Below are positions 33,669-42,534 of a stretch of DNA of 64,000 bases, piece by piece. The stretch is from positions 1-64,000 of the forward strand of contig NZ_BIML01000011.1 of assembly GCF_004001065.1 (NCBI RefSeq), read 5' to 3'. Source of the DNA: Paenibacillus xylaniclasticus (lineage in GTDB: Bacteria > Bacillota > Bacilli > Paenibacillales > Paenibacillaceae). The notes beneath the pieces are model-generated. The model was not told the DNA's origin. It made no database searches and was given only the letters and a program-made list of their open reading frames with translations. Both the position numbers and the translations under genes were made by a program. Every line of letters starts with the position of its first letter. Position 1 is the stretch's first letter.

Positions 33669-33738
33669 AGTATAGCATTCGAGTAGTCCCACTGCATCGC
33701 AATATGCATTGCGTTATACCGCAAAATTATTGCGGTAT
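33669..33738 (-). promoter_or_regulatory. comX promoter with ComA-box-like tripartite site
   Basis: On the minus strand TTGCGG TATA ACGCAA (33724 to 33709) differs at one base from the B. subtilis ComA dyad TTGCGG-N4-CCGCAA. A further TTGCGA half-site follows 6 nt downstream (33702 to 33697), like the third recognition element of ComA sites. CCGCAA also lies just upstream (33735 to 33730). A -10 box TATACT (33674 to 33669) follows with no good -35, as expected for an activated promoter. The dyad centre is about 55 bp before the expected start of transcription. The rest of the gap to ilvC (33739-34042) shows no gene. Confidence 0.7.
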
Positions 33739-34042
33739 TGATCTAAATACCTACCTCATACGACGTAGTATGGAAATACAATAATTGACTCTAGGCCTAA
33801 CATAAAGCGCTTACATTTTCTTCCGCAATTGCGTCGCGCTGCTCCGCTATTAGGACTGCGCTCTGACTGTCATAGCTTCATACCGCCTCCTTTCTGCCTA
33901 GTTCAAAGCGAAATTCGACATAGTTATAGTTATGATCAAAGCCTATTGTTCATGCGTGCAAATACCCTGCCGTCATCTCTCTTCCATGAAGCATATAAGC
34001 AAAAAGACGGATTTCTCGCCAGTCCTCGGAGACTAAAATAAA

Positions 34043-34117
34043 AAATCCCGGAGCATGAGTGGAGCCGCCAAGATCTTAGTAAGATCTTGGCGGACATCCG
34101 CCCATGAACCGGGATTT
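34043..34117 (-). terminator. Terminator of the ilv operon
   Basis: AAATCCCGG (34043-34051) pairs with CCGGGATTT (34109-34117). Inside is a perfect 13-bp hairpin (CCGCCAAGATCTT with AAGATCTTGGCGG, 34065-34093). On the minus strand TTTATTTTAG follows. It lies about 30 bp past the ilvC stop. Confidence 0.8.
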
Positions 34118-34148
34118 ATAGTAAAGCTTATGATGCCGGGAAAATCAA

Positions 34149-35156
<1,008 letters not shown>

Positions 35157-35176
35157 TTAAATTGAACCCTCATTGA

Positions 35177-35306
35177 GCGGGTGTTTAAACAGAGAAGCGA
35201 TCGTAAAGGCCGTGTGCGGTCTCCCGAGCGAATTCCCAGCTTAAACACCCGCCCAATACGGGCTGTTGTTCATATCGAGCGGCTGCGGGCTTGTCCGCAG
35301 CCGCTC
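35177..35306 (-). other. Structured gap between ilvH and ilvC
   Basis: Within the 310-bp gap (35142-35452), GCGGGTGTTTAA (35177-35188) is perfectly inverted at 35241-35252, and GAGCGGCTGCGG (35277-35288) is perfectly inverted at 35295-35306 with a 6-nt loop. Neither stem is followed by a T run on the minus strand, so they are not simple terminators. A TATAAT box (minus strand, near 35391) upstream of both could be an internal promoter for ilvC, making this its leader. No known riboswitch class was recognised. Confidence 0.5.
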
Positions 35307-35452
35307 CTAGTAGAGCCATAATTGCTACTTGCTTGATACGTTAATCATACCTTGCAGCTGCTCATGAAGATAGCCGCAGGAATTACCATTATACTATAAA
35401 TACCGTCCCCGCTTAAAGCGGCTTGATCCAACTTTCCACAGATTCCGCTGGC

Positions 35453-35938
35453 TTATTTAACCGAACCGCGAACCATGGCCGTAACGCCCGTGCGCGACAG
35501 CTCGCGAATGCCATATGGCTTGAGGAGCTCAATCATCGCATCGATTTTCTCCGTATCGCCAACGACTTGTACGATCAGCGACGACGGGCCGATATCGACG
35601 ACCGCTGCACGGAATGTCTCAACAACGCCAAGCACTTCTGGTCGAGCCGCAGGCTCCGCACCCACCTTGATGAGTGCGAGCTCGCGAGCTACCATCGGGC
35701 TGCTGCTGACGTCGACGACTTTAATGACGTCGATCAGCTTGTAAAGCTGTTTCGTAATTTGCTCCAGCATATTGTCGTCGCCCGACGTTACGATAACCAT
35801 CCGGGACAAGCCCGGCTCTTCGCTGGAACCGACCGTAATACTTTCAATATTGAAGCCGCGGCGTCCGAACAGACCCGATACCCGCTGCAGAACGCCCGGC
35901 TGATCGTTAACGAGAATTGCTAAGGTATGTTTTTTCAT
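35453..35938 (-). CDS. ilvH: Acetolactate synthase small (regulatory) subunit
   Basis: About 161 aa. An N-terminal ACT domain (HTLAILVNDQPGVLQRVSGL, FGRRGFNIESITVG) and the C-terminal ALS_ss domain (KPYGIRELSRTGVTAMVRG) are complete. This subunit activates the large subunit and confers valine feedback. The ATG overlaps the ilvB stop by 4 bp, so the two subunits are probably translated in a coupled manner. Confidence 0.93.
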   Translation of the reverse strand: MKKHTLAILVNDQPGVLQRVSGLFGRRGFNIESITVGSSEEPGLSRMVIVTSGDDNMLEQITKQLYKLIDVIKVVDVSSSPMVARELALIKVGAEPAARPEVLGVVETFRAAVVDIGPSSLIVQVVGDTEKIDAMIELLKPYGIRELSRTGVTAMVRGSVK

Positions 35939-37683
35939 TCCGCATCCCCCAAGATCATTTCGTCGATCGTGTTACCTTGTGTAACCATCGGATACACATT
36001 CTCACCTTTGCGGACGACGAATTCTACAACTGCTGGACCTGGATGGCGAAGCGCTGCTTCCCAAGCCTCGCGAGCTTCTTCTTTGTTCGTCGCGCGGAAC
36101 CCTTTGACACCGTAAGCCTCTGCAAGCTTAACAAAGTCCGGGCTGCCTGCGAGGTCAATGTGACTGTAACGGTTGTCATAGATAAGCTCTTGCCATTGAC
36201 GAACCATGCCGAGCACTTGGTTATTGATAATCGCTACTTTAACCGGAATATTGTTAATTGCACAGATTGCAAGCTCTTGCGCGCACATTTGCATGCCGCC
36301 GTCGCCGTTGATCGATACAACGACACGGTCCTTGTTCGCCATCTGAGCGCCGATCGCCGACGGTAATCCGAAGCCCATCGTGCCAAGGCCGCCCGAGGTA
36401 ATAAAGGAACGAGGCTGATTAAATTTGTAATATTGAGCCGCCCACATCTGATGCTGGCCGACGTCCGTCGTGACGACCGCTTCGCCCTTCGTCGTCTCAT
36501 GCAGCATCTCGATTACCCATTGCGGCTTCAGCTCGACATCGGAATCGACGTATGACAACGGGAACTCCGTCTTCAATGCTGCGAGCTTCTCACGCCATGC
36601 TCCGGCTTTCGCAGCCGGACGAGCTTCTTGATTCGCCGTTTGAAGTACGGTCTTAACATCGCCAACGATCGGAATGTCCGTCGGAACGTTCTTGCCGATC
36701 TCAGCCGGATCGATATCGATGTGGACGATTTTCGCTTTCGGCGCGAAGCCGTCCAGCTTCATCGTTACGCGGTCGTCGAAACGTGCACCGATATTAATGA
36801 GCAGATCCGATTCTTGAATCGCCATGTTCGAGGCATATGCGCCATGCATGCCCGGCATGCCGACCCACAGCTCGTTCCCGCTTGGGAAGCCGCCGAGACC
36901 GAGCAGCGTCGTAACGACCGGGATACCGGTCTTCGTCGCGAACTCGAGAAGCTCCTCGTGCGCACCGGAGTATACAACACCGCCGCCTGCGAGAATGAGC
37001 GGACGCTCTGCTTCCTCGATTGCTTTGAGCATTTTGTCCACTTGCAGCTTCTTCGGCGAAACAGTCGGATTATATCCACGCATCGATACTTCTTCCGTAA
37101 CTGGCTTGAACAGCGTCTTCGCAGCCGACACGTCCTTCGGAATGTCGATCAGAACCGGACCTTTGCGACCCGTGTTAGCGATATGGAACGCCTCGTGAAT
37201 AATACGCGGCAGATCTTCAACGTTACGTACCATGTAGCTGTGCTTCGTAATTGGCATCGTAATGCCGACAATGTCAGCCTCTTGGAAGGCATCCGTCCCG
37301 ATTGCGGCCTGTACGACATTACCTGTAATGACAACGAGTGGTACGGAATCCATGTACGCCGTCGCGATACCCGTTACAAGGTTCGTTGCCCCTGGTCCGG
37401 ACGTTGCGATACATACGCCGACCTTGCCAGATGCGCGTGCATAGCCGTCAGCTGCATGAATCGCGCCTTGCTCGTGACGGGTCAGGATATGATGAAAATC
37501 ATCAAACCCATGCATCGCGTCATAAATGTACAAGACGGCGCCGCCCGGATAGCCGAATACGCATTCGACTCCCTCAAGCACCAGACTGCGAAGCAATATT
37601 TCGGAACCGGTAATGACCTCCGGTTTGCTCATTTTCTCGATCAGTTCTTGTTTCGAACGCAGCGTTGCACCTTGCGTCGCCAT
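35935..37683 (-). CDS. ilvB: Acetolactate synthase large (catalytic) subunit
   Basis: About 582 aa. A ThDP enzyme: catalytic Glu region (EGVECVFGYPGGAVLYIYDA), HEQGAIHAADGYARA, GPGATNLVTGIATAYMDS, and the ThDP-magnesium motif (VVSINGDGGMQM to NNQVLGMVRQW). It condenses pyruvate, or pyruvate with 2-oxobutyrate, to acetohydroxy acids. Start at 37683: GGAG lies 8 nt upstream, and the alternative ATG two codons earlier is too close to the site. It is the first gene behind a T-box leader and a clear sigma-A promoter. Confidence 0.94.
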   Translation of the reverse strand: MATQGATLRSKQELIEKMSKPEVITGSEILLRSLVLEGVECVFGYPGGAVLYIYDAMHGFDDFHHILTRHEQGAIHAADGYARASGKVGVCIATSGPGATNLVTGIATAYMDSVPLVVITGNVVQAAIGTDAFQEADIVGITMPITKHSYMVRNVEDLPRIIHEAFHIANTGRKGPVLIDIPKDVSAAKTLFKPVTEEVSMRGYNPTVSPKKLQVDKMLKAIEEAERPLILAGGGVVYSGAHEELLEFATKTGIPVVTTLLGLGGFPSGNELWVGMPGMHGAYASNMAIQESDLLINIGARFDDRVTMKLDGFAPKAKIVHIDIDPAEIGKNVPTDIPIVGDVKTVLQTANQEARPAAKAGAWREKLAALKTEFPLSYVDSDVELKPQWVIEMLHETTKGEAVVTTDVGQHQMWAAQYYKFNQPRSFITSGGLGTMGFGLPSAIGAQMANKDRVVVSINGDGGMQMCAQELAICAINNIPVKVAIINNQVLGMVRQWQELIYDNRYSHIDLAGSPDFVKLAEAYGVKGFRATNKEEAREAWEAALRHPGPAVVEFVVRKGENVYPMVTQGNTIDEMILGDAE

Positions 37684-37712
37684 CTTCATCTCTCCTTTCA
37701 TAAAAACCAAAC

Positions 37713-38035
37713 AAAAAAGCCTCCCGTCACCGTCTGCTACTGTGAGCAACGGGACGAAAGGCATGATCTTCCGTGGTACCACCCAAATTCGTTACGCATC
37801 TCGCAATGCGCAACCTCGGCAGGTAAAAACGGTGTGCACAAACGTTCTTACCTATCAGCACAGTAACGTGTGCCAGTCGATTCCCCCTAATACGCGATTA
37901 CGCTTTTCAAGGGAATGGCTCCGAGGTGAGCTCGTTGAAAAGGGATTTTGGCGATGGTTGCAGCAAATTCCATCCGCTCTCTGAGCAAAAGAGCCCTTAA
38001 CACTTCGTCCTCATCATTGCCGATAACGTATTAGC
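37713..38035 (-). ncRNA. T-box leader controlling the ilvBHC operon
   Basis: On the minus strand TGGGTGGTACCACGG (37785 to 37771) is the conserved T-box antiterminator sequence that pairs with the uncharged tRNA acceptor end. A terminator hairpin follows (CCCGTTGCT with AGCAGACGG and CGGGAGGC, 37762 to about 37719) and then TTTTTTG. About 230 nt of Stem I-like sequence precedes it (AGAGAGCGGATGG, GCTCACCTCGGAGC). The specifier codon could be CTC (Leu), as in related ilv-leu leaders, but I could not fix it by structure. Uncharged tRNA should allow read-through into ilvB. Confidence 0.88.
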
Positions 38036-38044
38036 TTAGAACCT

Positions 38045-38073
38045 ATTATATGCCCGTGTTTTCGGTTCGTCAA
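38045..38073 (-). promoter_or_regulatory. Sigma-A promoter for the ilv T-box transcript
   Basis: On the minus strand TTGACG (38073 to 38068) and TATAAT (38050 to 38045) are separated by exactly 17 bp, just upstream of the T-box leader. Confidence 0.85.
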
Positions 38074-38171
38074 GCCTAGGTTGTGCCTATGTCGGAAAAC
38101 TTATGCGACGTTTTCGCCGTCAGCGCAAGCGCCGCATAAACTACTGTAGCACTGCAAGGGAGGCGATCGGA

Positions 38172-38660
38172 TTGACGATCCGCACAAGATCTCCGCATAC
38201 GGACGATGCGCCGATTCTTCAGCTCATTCAGGACGAGATCATTCCATTCTCTTATCTATACTCTATCCTTGATGCCCCATCTCCTAAAGAACTCAAGGCA
38301 AGGCTGGATCTGGGAGCAACTTATGTTGCTTCTTATTCTACTACCAACTACCCTTACGGGTTCGTCCATGCTATAGCGCAGGGCGATACTTTGTATGTTG
38401 ATCTATTAGCCGTTCATCCGTCTTGTCGTCATCGCGGCGTCGGTGCAAGCCTCATGGAACGAGCCGAGCAATACGGCATCGCTTCCGGGTGCCGGGAAGC
38501 GATGCTTTATGTCGATGAAAGCAACGACGCGGCAGTCCGCTTCTACGAGAAGCTTGGCTACCGCATCACTGGATTCGCAGACAAAGTGCGCTGCCATGAA
38601 ATGCGCAAGCCGTTCGTCAGGCTTGCACCTAGAAGACGACGGTTCGGACGCCGCGCTTAA
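38172..38660 (+). CDS. GNAT-family N-acetyltransferase
   Basis: About 162 aa. The acetyl-CoA-binding motif A is present (LYVDLLAVHPSCRHRGVGAS), followed by AMLYVDESNDAAVRFYEKLG and YRITGF, typical of GNAT enzymes. A TTG start at 38172 has GGGAGG 8 nt upstream; an in-frame ATG at 38103 would add an Arg-rich leader and has no ribosome site. The C terminus is also Arg-rich (RLAPRRRRFGRR). Substrate unknown. Its stop codon overlaps that of the convergent Gly/Tyr-rich protein gene. Confidence 0.82.
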   Translation: MTIRTRSPHTDDAPILQLIQDEIIPFSYLYSILDAPSPKELKARLDLGATYVASYSTTNYPYGFVHAIAQGDTLYVDLLAVHPSCRHRGVGASLMERAEQYGIASGCREAMLYVDESNDAAVRFYEKLGYRITGFADKVRCHEMRKPFVRLAPRRRRFGRRA

Positions 38661-39061
38661 TAATCGAAGCCGCCGCTTTTCGGCCCATAATACGGTCCTG
38701 CTTTCGGTCCATACGGACCATAATTGTTGTATCCCGCACCATATGGCCCATATCCACCGCCCCCGTACGGTCCGTAGCCTGGTCCGCCGCCATAGCCGCC
38801 GCCGTACGGCGGGCAGCATTTGCCGCCTCCGCCCCAGCCCCAGCCGCCTCCGGTGAACAAGCCAATCGCAAGCAAATCAAATAAGATAAGCGGCAATATC
38901 GCCCGCGTCTGCACCCCGCCGCTATTGCCGACTGTCTCTACATAAATCTTATTATCTTCAACACGCATCAGCCTTCCGACCACGACCGACCCGTCACGTC
39001 TGGTCGCATAGATCGTTTGGCCGATCAGTTTCCTCACCTCTTGCTCGGAAACATTACGCAT
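38657..39061 (-). CDS. Small protein with Gly/Pro/Tyr-rich C terminus
   Basis: About 134 aa. The N-terminal 45 residues look like a small beta-barrel (IGQTIYATRRDGSVVVGRL, EDNKIYVETVG). A hydrophobic stretch (AILPLILFDLLAIGLFTGGG) follows, then about 60 residues of GYGPYGGG-type repeats with a CC pair. It may be a coat or surface-associated protein; a spore role is only a guess. GGGGAGGAGGGAG precedes the chosen ATG. Family not recognised. Confidence 0.65.
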   Translation of the reverse strand: MRNVSEQEVRKLIGQTIYATRRDGSVVVGRLMRVEDNKIYVETVGNSGGVQTRAILPLILFDLLAIGLFTGGGWGWGGGGKCCPPYGGGYGGGPGYGPYGGGGYGPYGAGYNNYGPYGPKAGPYYGPKSGGFDY

Positions 39062-39129
39062 GCATACTCCCTCCTCCCCGTCATCTTGCAGATTATGCAC
39101 GCACATCGGCTTCTGCTTGGACGTTCATC

Positions 39130-39195
39130 CACCCTCCCAAACCCTCCCTGCAAGGGAGGGTTTGGGTGGGTGATCCAAGAGGGTTTGGGTGGGTG
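39130..39195. repeat. GC-rich inverted repeat with G-quadruplex motif, copy B
   Basis: Arms of 20 bp (39130-39149 and 39153-39172) are inverted with one mismatch around a 3-nt loop, GCA. The right arm contains GGGAGGGTTTGGGTGGG, four G-triplets with loops of 1, 3 and 1 nt, a strong G-quadruplex motif. GGGTTTGGGTGGGTG is repeated directly at 39181-39195. The first 31 bp match the element at 29537-29567 with two substitutions. It lies between the rplT terminator and the Gly/Tyr-rich protein gene. Confidence 0.7.
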
Positions 39196-39208
39196 AAAAT
39201 AAAATAAA

Positions 39209-39233
39209 GCCTTGTCCCACGAAAGGACAAGGC
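39209..39233 (-). terminator. Terminator of the infC-rpmI-rplT operon
   Basis: GCCTTGTCC and GGACAAGGC form a perfect 9-bp stem with a 7-nt loop. On the minus strand TTTATTTTATTTTC follows, 17 bp past rplT. Confidence 0.87.
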
Positions 39234-39249
39234 TCTGGGAACGCGTGAA

Positions 39250-39609
39250 CTACGCGTTAATTTTTTGTTTTGCAACGCCTGCGAGCGAGTTGAACGCGTT
39301 GATGTCGTTGACTGCGAGGTCAGCGAGGATTTTACGGTTCACTTCGATGCCAGCGAGCTTCAGGCCGTACATGAATTTGTTGTACGTAAGACCGTTTTGG
39401 CGAGCTGCCGCGTTAATACGAACGATCCACAGTTTGCGGAAGTCGCGTTTAACTTGACGACGGTCGCGGTATGCGTACAACAGCGATTTCATTACTTGCT
39501 CTTTTGCTGTTTTAAACAGGCGATGTTTCGAACCGAAGTAACCTTTCGCCAGCTTCAAAATCCGTTTACGACGACGAGCGCGGACGAATCCGCCTTTAAC
39601 TCTTGCCAT
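39250..39609 (-). CDS. rplT: Ribosomal protein L20
   Basis: About 119 aa, standard length. The basic N terminus ([20 protein letters not shown]) and [17 protein letters not shown] are diagnostic. L20 binds 23S rRNA early in large-subunit assembly and in Bacillales also represses its own operon through the leader RNA. AGGAGG precedes the ATG. It is last in infC-rpmI-rplT. Confidence 0.97.
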   Translation of the reverse strand: MARVKGGFVRARRRKRILKLAKGYFGSKHRLFKTAKEQVMKSLLYAYRDRRQVKRDFRKLWIVRINAAARQNGLTYNKFMYGLKLAGIEVNRKILADLAVNDINAFNSLAGVAKQKINA

Positions 39610-39675
39610 GAGTGAAGACCTCCTGTAGGTTGGTTTAATTTATAAAGTGCATCGCGACTCTCTCGCGATAATAGA

Positions 39676-39876
39676 CTATTTGAGGTTAGCCAGACCTTGT
39701 TGAATACGGCGAACGTCGCCCGCAGCCATAAGCGGTTGACCTGCCAGAACGCGTTTTTGACGGCCGGATTTGTGGGAGAGCAGGTGGTTTCTGAACGCTT
39801 TGTAACGTTTTACTTTGCCCGTACCGGTAATTTTGAAGCGGTCCTTCAGACTGCTGTGCGTTTTCATCTTAGGCAT
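39676..39876 (-). CDS. rpmI: Ribosomal protein L35
   Basis: Sixty-six aa, standard length. MPKMKTHSSLKDRFKITGTG and the C-terminal HLLSHKSGRQKRVLAG are diagnostic. It has an AAGGAGG ribosome site and lies between infC and rplT, the universal order. Confidence 0.96.
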   Translation of the reverse strand: MPKMKTHSSLKDRFKITGTGKVKRYKAFRNHLLSHKSGRQKRVLAGQPLMAAGDVRRIQQGLANLK

Positions 39877-39902
39877 TCGAATGTTCCTCCTTGAAATATG
39901 TG

Positions 39903-40418
39903 TTAGCTGTTATTTTTTGGCGCCAAAATCATGATCATACTGCGGCCTTCTAATTTCGGGACACGCTCAACGCTGCATATTTCGGCGACTTCTTTAGATA
40001 GACGATCAAGAATCCGTTGTCCGATCGCGGCATGCGCGATCTCGCGTCCGCGGAAGCGAACGGAGCATTTGACTTTGTCGCCATCCTTCAGAAACTTCAC
40101 GACGTTGCGAAGCTTCGTCTGATAATCGTTCTCCTCGATGTTGGAGCGGAACCACACTTCCTTCAGATCGACGATCTTCTGGTTCTTGCGTGCTTCCTTC
40201 TCTTTCTTCTGCTGCTCGTAGCGGAACTTACCATAGTCCATAATCCGGCATACTGGCGGTTTCGCTTGCGGTGCGACATTGACGAGATCCATACTTGCGT
40301 CGATTGCCATCTGAAGCGCTTCGCGAATCGGCTTAATCCCGATCTGCTCACCTTCTGGTCCAACTACACGAACTTCGCGTGCGCGGATTTCGTCATTGAT
40401 CTGATGTTCTCTGCTAAT
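39903..40418 (-). CDS. infC: Translation initiation factor IF-3 (AUU start)
   Basis: About 171 aa. The N-terminal domain (REHQINDEIRAREVRVVGPE) and C-terminal domain (KVKCSVRFRGREIAHAAIGQ) are complete. I place the start at ATT (40418), with GGAGG 9 nt upstream. Starting at an upstream ATG would add an atypical leader that overlaps the leader hairpin. AUU initiation is a known infC trait: IF-3 rejects this codon, so the protein limits its own synthesis. It is first in the infC-rpmI-rplT operon. Confidence 0.94.
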   Translation of the reverse strand: MSREHQINDEIRAREVRVVGPEGEQIGIKPIREALQMAIDASMDLVNVAPQAKPPVCRIMDYGKFRYEQQKKEKEARKNQKIVDLKEVWFRSNIEENDYQTKLRNVVKFLKDGDKVKCSVRFRGREIAHAAIGQRILDRLSKEVAEICSVERVPKLEGRSMIMILAPKNNS

Positions 40419-40455
40419 AACGTGCCACCTCCAAAAGTTAGTTTCCATACAAATT

Positions 40456-40620
40456 AAAAATGCGGGTCCATCAGGACCCGCATGCCATAACCATTCGTTC
40501 ATGCAACGCCATCATCCGATGAGCGTGCTTCATGTTGAATTGGTCGCATAACCAGTCGGCTCGTTGCCGTTCAGGTGAGAAGCGGGTGCCTCTTCTTAAA
40601 GCGATAAGTTTTACTGCTAC
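40456..40620 (-). ncRNA. L20-type leader with attenuator upstream of infC
   Basis: TGCGGGTCC (40461-40469) and GGACCCGCA (40474-40482) form a perfect stem. On the minus strand TTTTTAATTTG follows, about 40 nt before infC. The preceding 140 nt of untranslated transcript fit the leader where L20 binds in Bacillales and promotes termination. I did not derive the full L20-binding fold. Confidence 0.7.
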
Positions 40621-40626
40621 CGGATT

Positions 40627-40656
40627 ACTATAGCATAACTACGAGCCGACCGTCAA
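40627..40656 (-). promoter_or_regulatory. Sigma-A promoter for infC-rpmI-rplT
   Basis: On the minus strand TTGACG (40656 to 40651) and TATAGT (40632 to 40627) are separated by 18 bp. Confidence 0.75.
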
Positions 40657-40676
40657 CAATTTTCTTCCTAGAAGCA

Positions 40677-41915
40677 CTAGCCCTGTTTGCTCTGTACTTC
40701 TTCCAGCCGGATAACGCGCGTATGCTGGGTGTGGCTCCACTGCTTATTGTTCTGCGTGAAGAACGCGTAGAACGTAATCGGCCACCACGACAGAAGGAAG
40801 AACGGCAGCGTTAGCAGATGAGCATACATCCGCCAGTTACGGACGTTCTCAAGAATTAGCGCCAGCGGGAACATCACGACCGATGCGGTTATCGCAACTG
40901 CTGCCGCCCACCAAGGCATATACTCGTATATCGAGGCGAATATGTTATCCGCCGGAATAAGATTGTCTCCCCACAGCATGAACGTCATCAAGAATCCGAT
41001 GAACGTGTTGTATACCGAGATGGAATACAGCGCTGCATCGAACTTGACGAAGTCGCGTTCTTTAATGCTTGCCCATAGCAGCGGGAAGAAGTAGTTGCGT
41101 GCTACGTTGAAATGGCCCTGCATCCAGCGAAGCCGCTGACGTGCAGATGCTCGGAACGAAACCGGCTTCTCGTCATACACTTTGGCATCATAGTTCAATA
41201 CCGGATGAACACCGCGCTTAATGCAGCGCATAGTGAACTCCAAGTCTTCTACAAGGCTTGTCGCGCCCCAGCCCATCTCCCTCAGCAGCTTAGAATCAAA
41301 GCACATGCCCGTACCGCCGAGAAAGTTGGCCATCTTCAAATTACGACGGGATAGCTGCCACAGACGGTTGCAATACCAGTACGTAATGCCGTATGCGGCT
41401 GTCACCCATGAATCGTTAGGATTTTTCGTATCCAGATAGCCTTGAATAACTTGATGACCATCACACAGATCGTCATTCATCAGATGCAGGAAGTCACTGT
41501 TGCACAAATTGTCCGCATCGAACATGACGACAGCGTCATATTGGCGCGGCATGCTCCACAGCTCTTTCAGCATCCACTCAATAGCATAGCCTTTACCGCG
41601 CAGCGTCGTATTATTCCTTACGCAGGCATGTACGCCGTAGCTGCGGGCGATATCCGCCGTTCCATCCGTACAGTTGTCGCAAATGACAAAGATGTCATAT
41701 AGCTCCTTGGGATAGTCCAGCTTCAGCAAATTCTCGATCAGCGCGCCTACAACCTGCTCCTCGTTATGAGCGGCGACGAGTACAGCGAACGACTTCTTCG
41801 GCTCATGACGGCGCTTCGTTTTTTTGTGGTAAATCCCGAACAGTGCCAGCACAAACTGATAGACGCCGACGAACGCCAGGAACACCTGAAACGCCATCAC
41901 CAACACATTAATCAT
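40677..41915 (-). CDS. Membrane glycosyltransferase family 2
   Basis: About 412 aa. An N-terminal helix precedes a GT-A domain: SFAVLVAAHNEEQVVGALIE, DIFVICDNCTDGTADIARSY, the DAD metal motif in VVMFDADNLCNSDF, the acceptor-site ED in TSLVEDLEFTMRC, and RQRLRWMQGH, a QxxRW-type motif of processive enzymes. Three or four C-terminal helices follow. It resembles NodC-like or beta-glucan/GlcNAc polymer synthases. The product is unknown and no partner deacetylase is next to it. A purine-rich 5' leader precedes the gene. It ends with TAG followed closely by further stops. Confidence 0.85.
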   Translation of the reverse strand: MINVLVMAFQVFLAFVGVYQFVLALFGIYHKKTKRRHEPKKSFAVLVAAHNEEQVVGALIENLLKLDYPKELYDIFVICDNCTDGTADIARSYGVHACVRNNTTLRGKGYAIEWMLKELWSMPRQYDAVVMFDADNLCNSDFLHLMNDDLCDGHQVIQGYLDTKNPNDSWVTAAYGITYWYCNRLWQLSRRNLKMANFLGGTGMCFDSKLLREMGWGATSLVEDLEFTMRCIKRGVHPVLNYDAKVYDEKPVSFRASARQRLRWMQGHFNVARNYFFPLLWASIKERDFVKFDAALYSISVYNTFIGFLMTFMLWGDNLIPADNIFASIYEYMPWWAAAVAITASVVMFPLALILENVRNWRMYAHLLTLPFFLLSWWPITFYAFFTQNNKQWSHTQHTRVIRLEEVQSKQG

Positions 41916-42456
41916 GAATTGTTTTGCCCCCTTGAGACCCCAATTTTAATACAATCTCTTTTTCTCTTTTTCTTTTTTCTCTCTGTTATTTATTTGGCAT
42001 TGTGACCTGCAACACGGTTATGCGGTAACTCTGTGACAGCTCATATTCGGCCTTAGTGAATTTTGCGCTTTATAGACCGCTTTGTCAAAAACCGAATAAA
42101 CGTCAAATCGCTCGTTCTCGATTGGAAAAACGCTTTCACCACGTCGGAATATGAGCATTCCCCCATATTACGCTTGCTTCCCCCTTATTTTCATCCATTT
42201 GCGTCGTTTTTAATGCTTACGTACTGAATAACGAATGAACGAACCGTTAAGTTCCGTTCCTTATGCCCCCTCTTGTGACAAAACGGTGAAACCTCATTCC
42301 CGTGCGGAAGGCTTTACACATCCAGAAATTGCGACAGCAGCCGCCCGGATAACACATCCCGCGACGGATTCCATGTACCTCCATAACATCTTTACCATTC
42401 ACCGCGAAATGTAAAACGACCAGCACCGAACGAACGCGGAATTCGATATAATAAAA
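41916..42456. other. Long AT-rich gap upstream of the glycosyltransferase, no gene seen
   Basis: The gap contains a pyrimidine-only-like tract on the plus strand (about 41951-41995), which is purine-rich in the glycosyltransferase leader. GCTCATATTC (42039-42048) is inverted at 42147-42156. A minus-strand frame of 82 codons at 42247-42495 overlaps the trmB terminator and has no ribosome site, so I do not call it. Confidence 0.5.
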
Positions 42457-42482
42457 GACCGCTCGCATCAAGCGCAGCGGTC
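42457..42482 (-). terminator. Terminator after trmB
   Basis: GACCGCT(CG) pairs with AGCGGTC-type sequence at 42457-42482 (imperfect centre). On the minus strand TTTTATTATAT follows, about 50 bp past the trmB stop. Confidence 0.75.
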
Positions 42483-42534
42483 CGTCGATTATCATATTTG
42501 AAGAAATACAACAAGCAGCTACCTGCAGCTTGTT

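Noticed and set aside
33829-34041. Plus-strand frame of 70 codons between comX and ilvC, examined as a comQ remnant
   Set aside because: No polyprenyl synthase motifs (such as DDxxD) in any frame, and too short.
36628-37866. Open frame of 412 codons opposite ilvB and the T-box
   Set aside because: Antisense to ilvB and running through the T-box and terminator; a by-product of codon bias.
42247-42495. Minus-strand frame of 82 codons downstream of trmB
   Set aside because: It starts before and crosses the trmB terminator, has no ribosome site, and shows no protein-like pattern.
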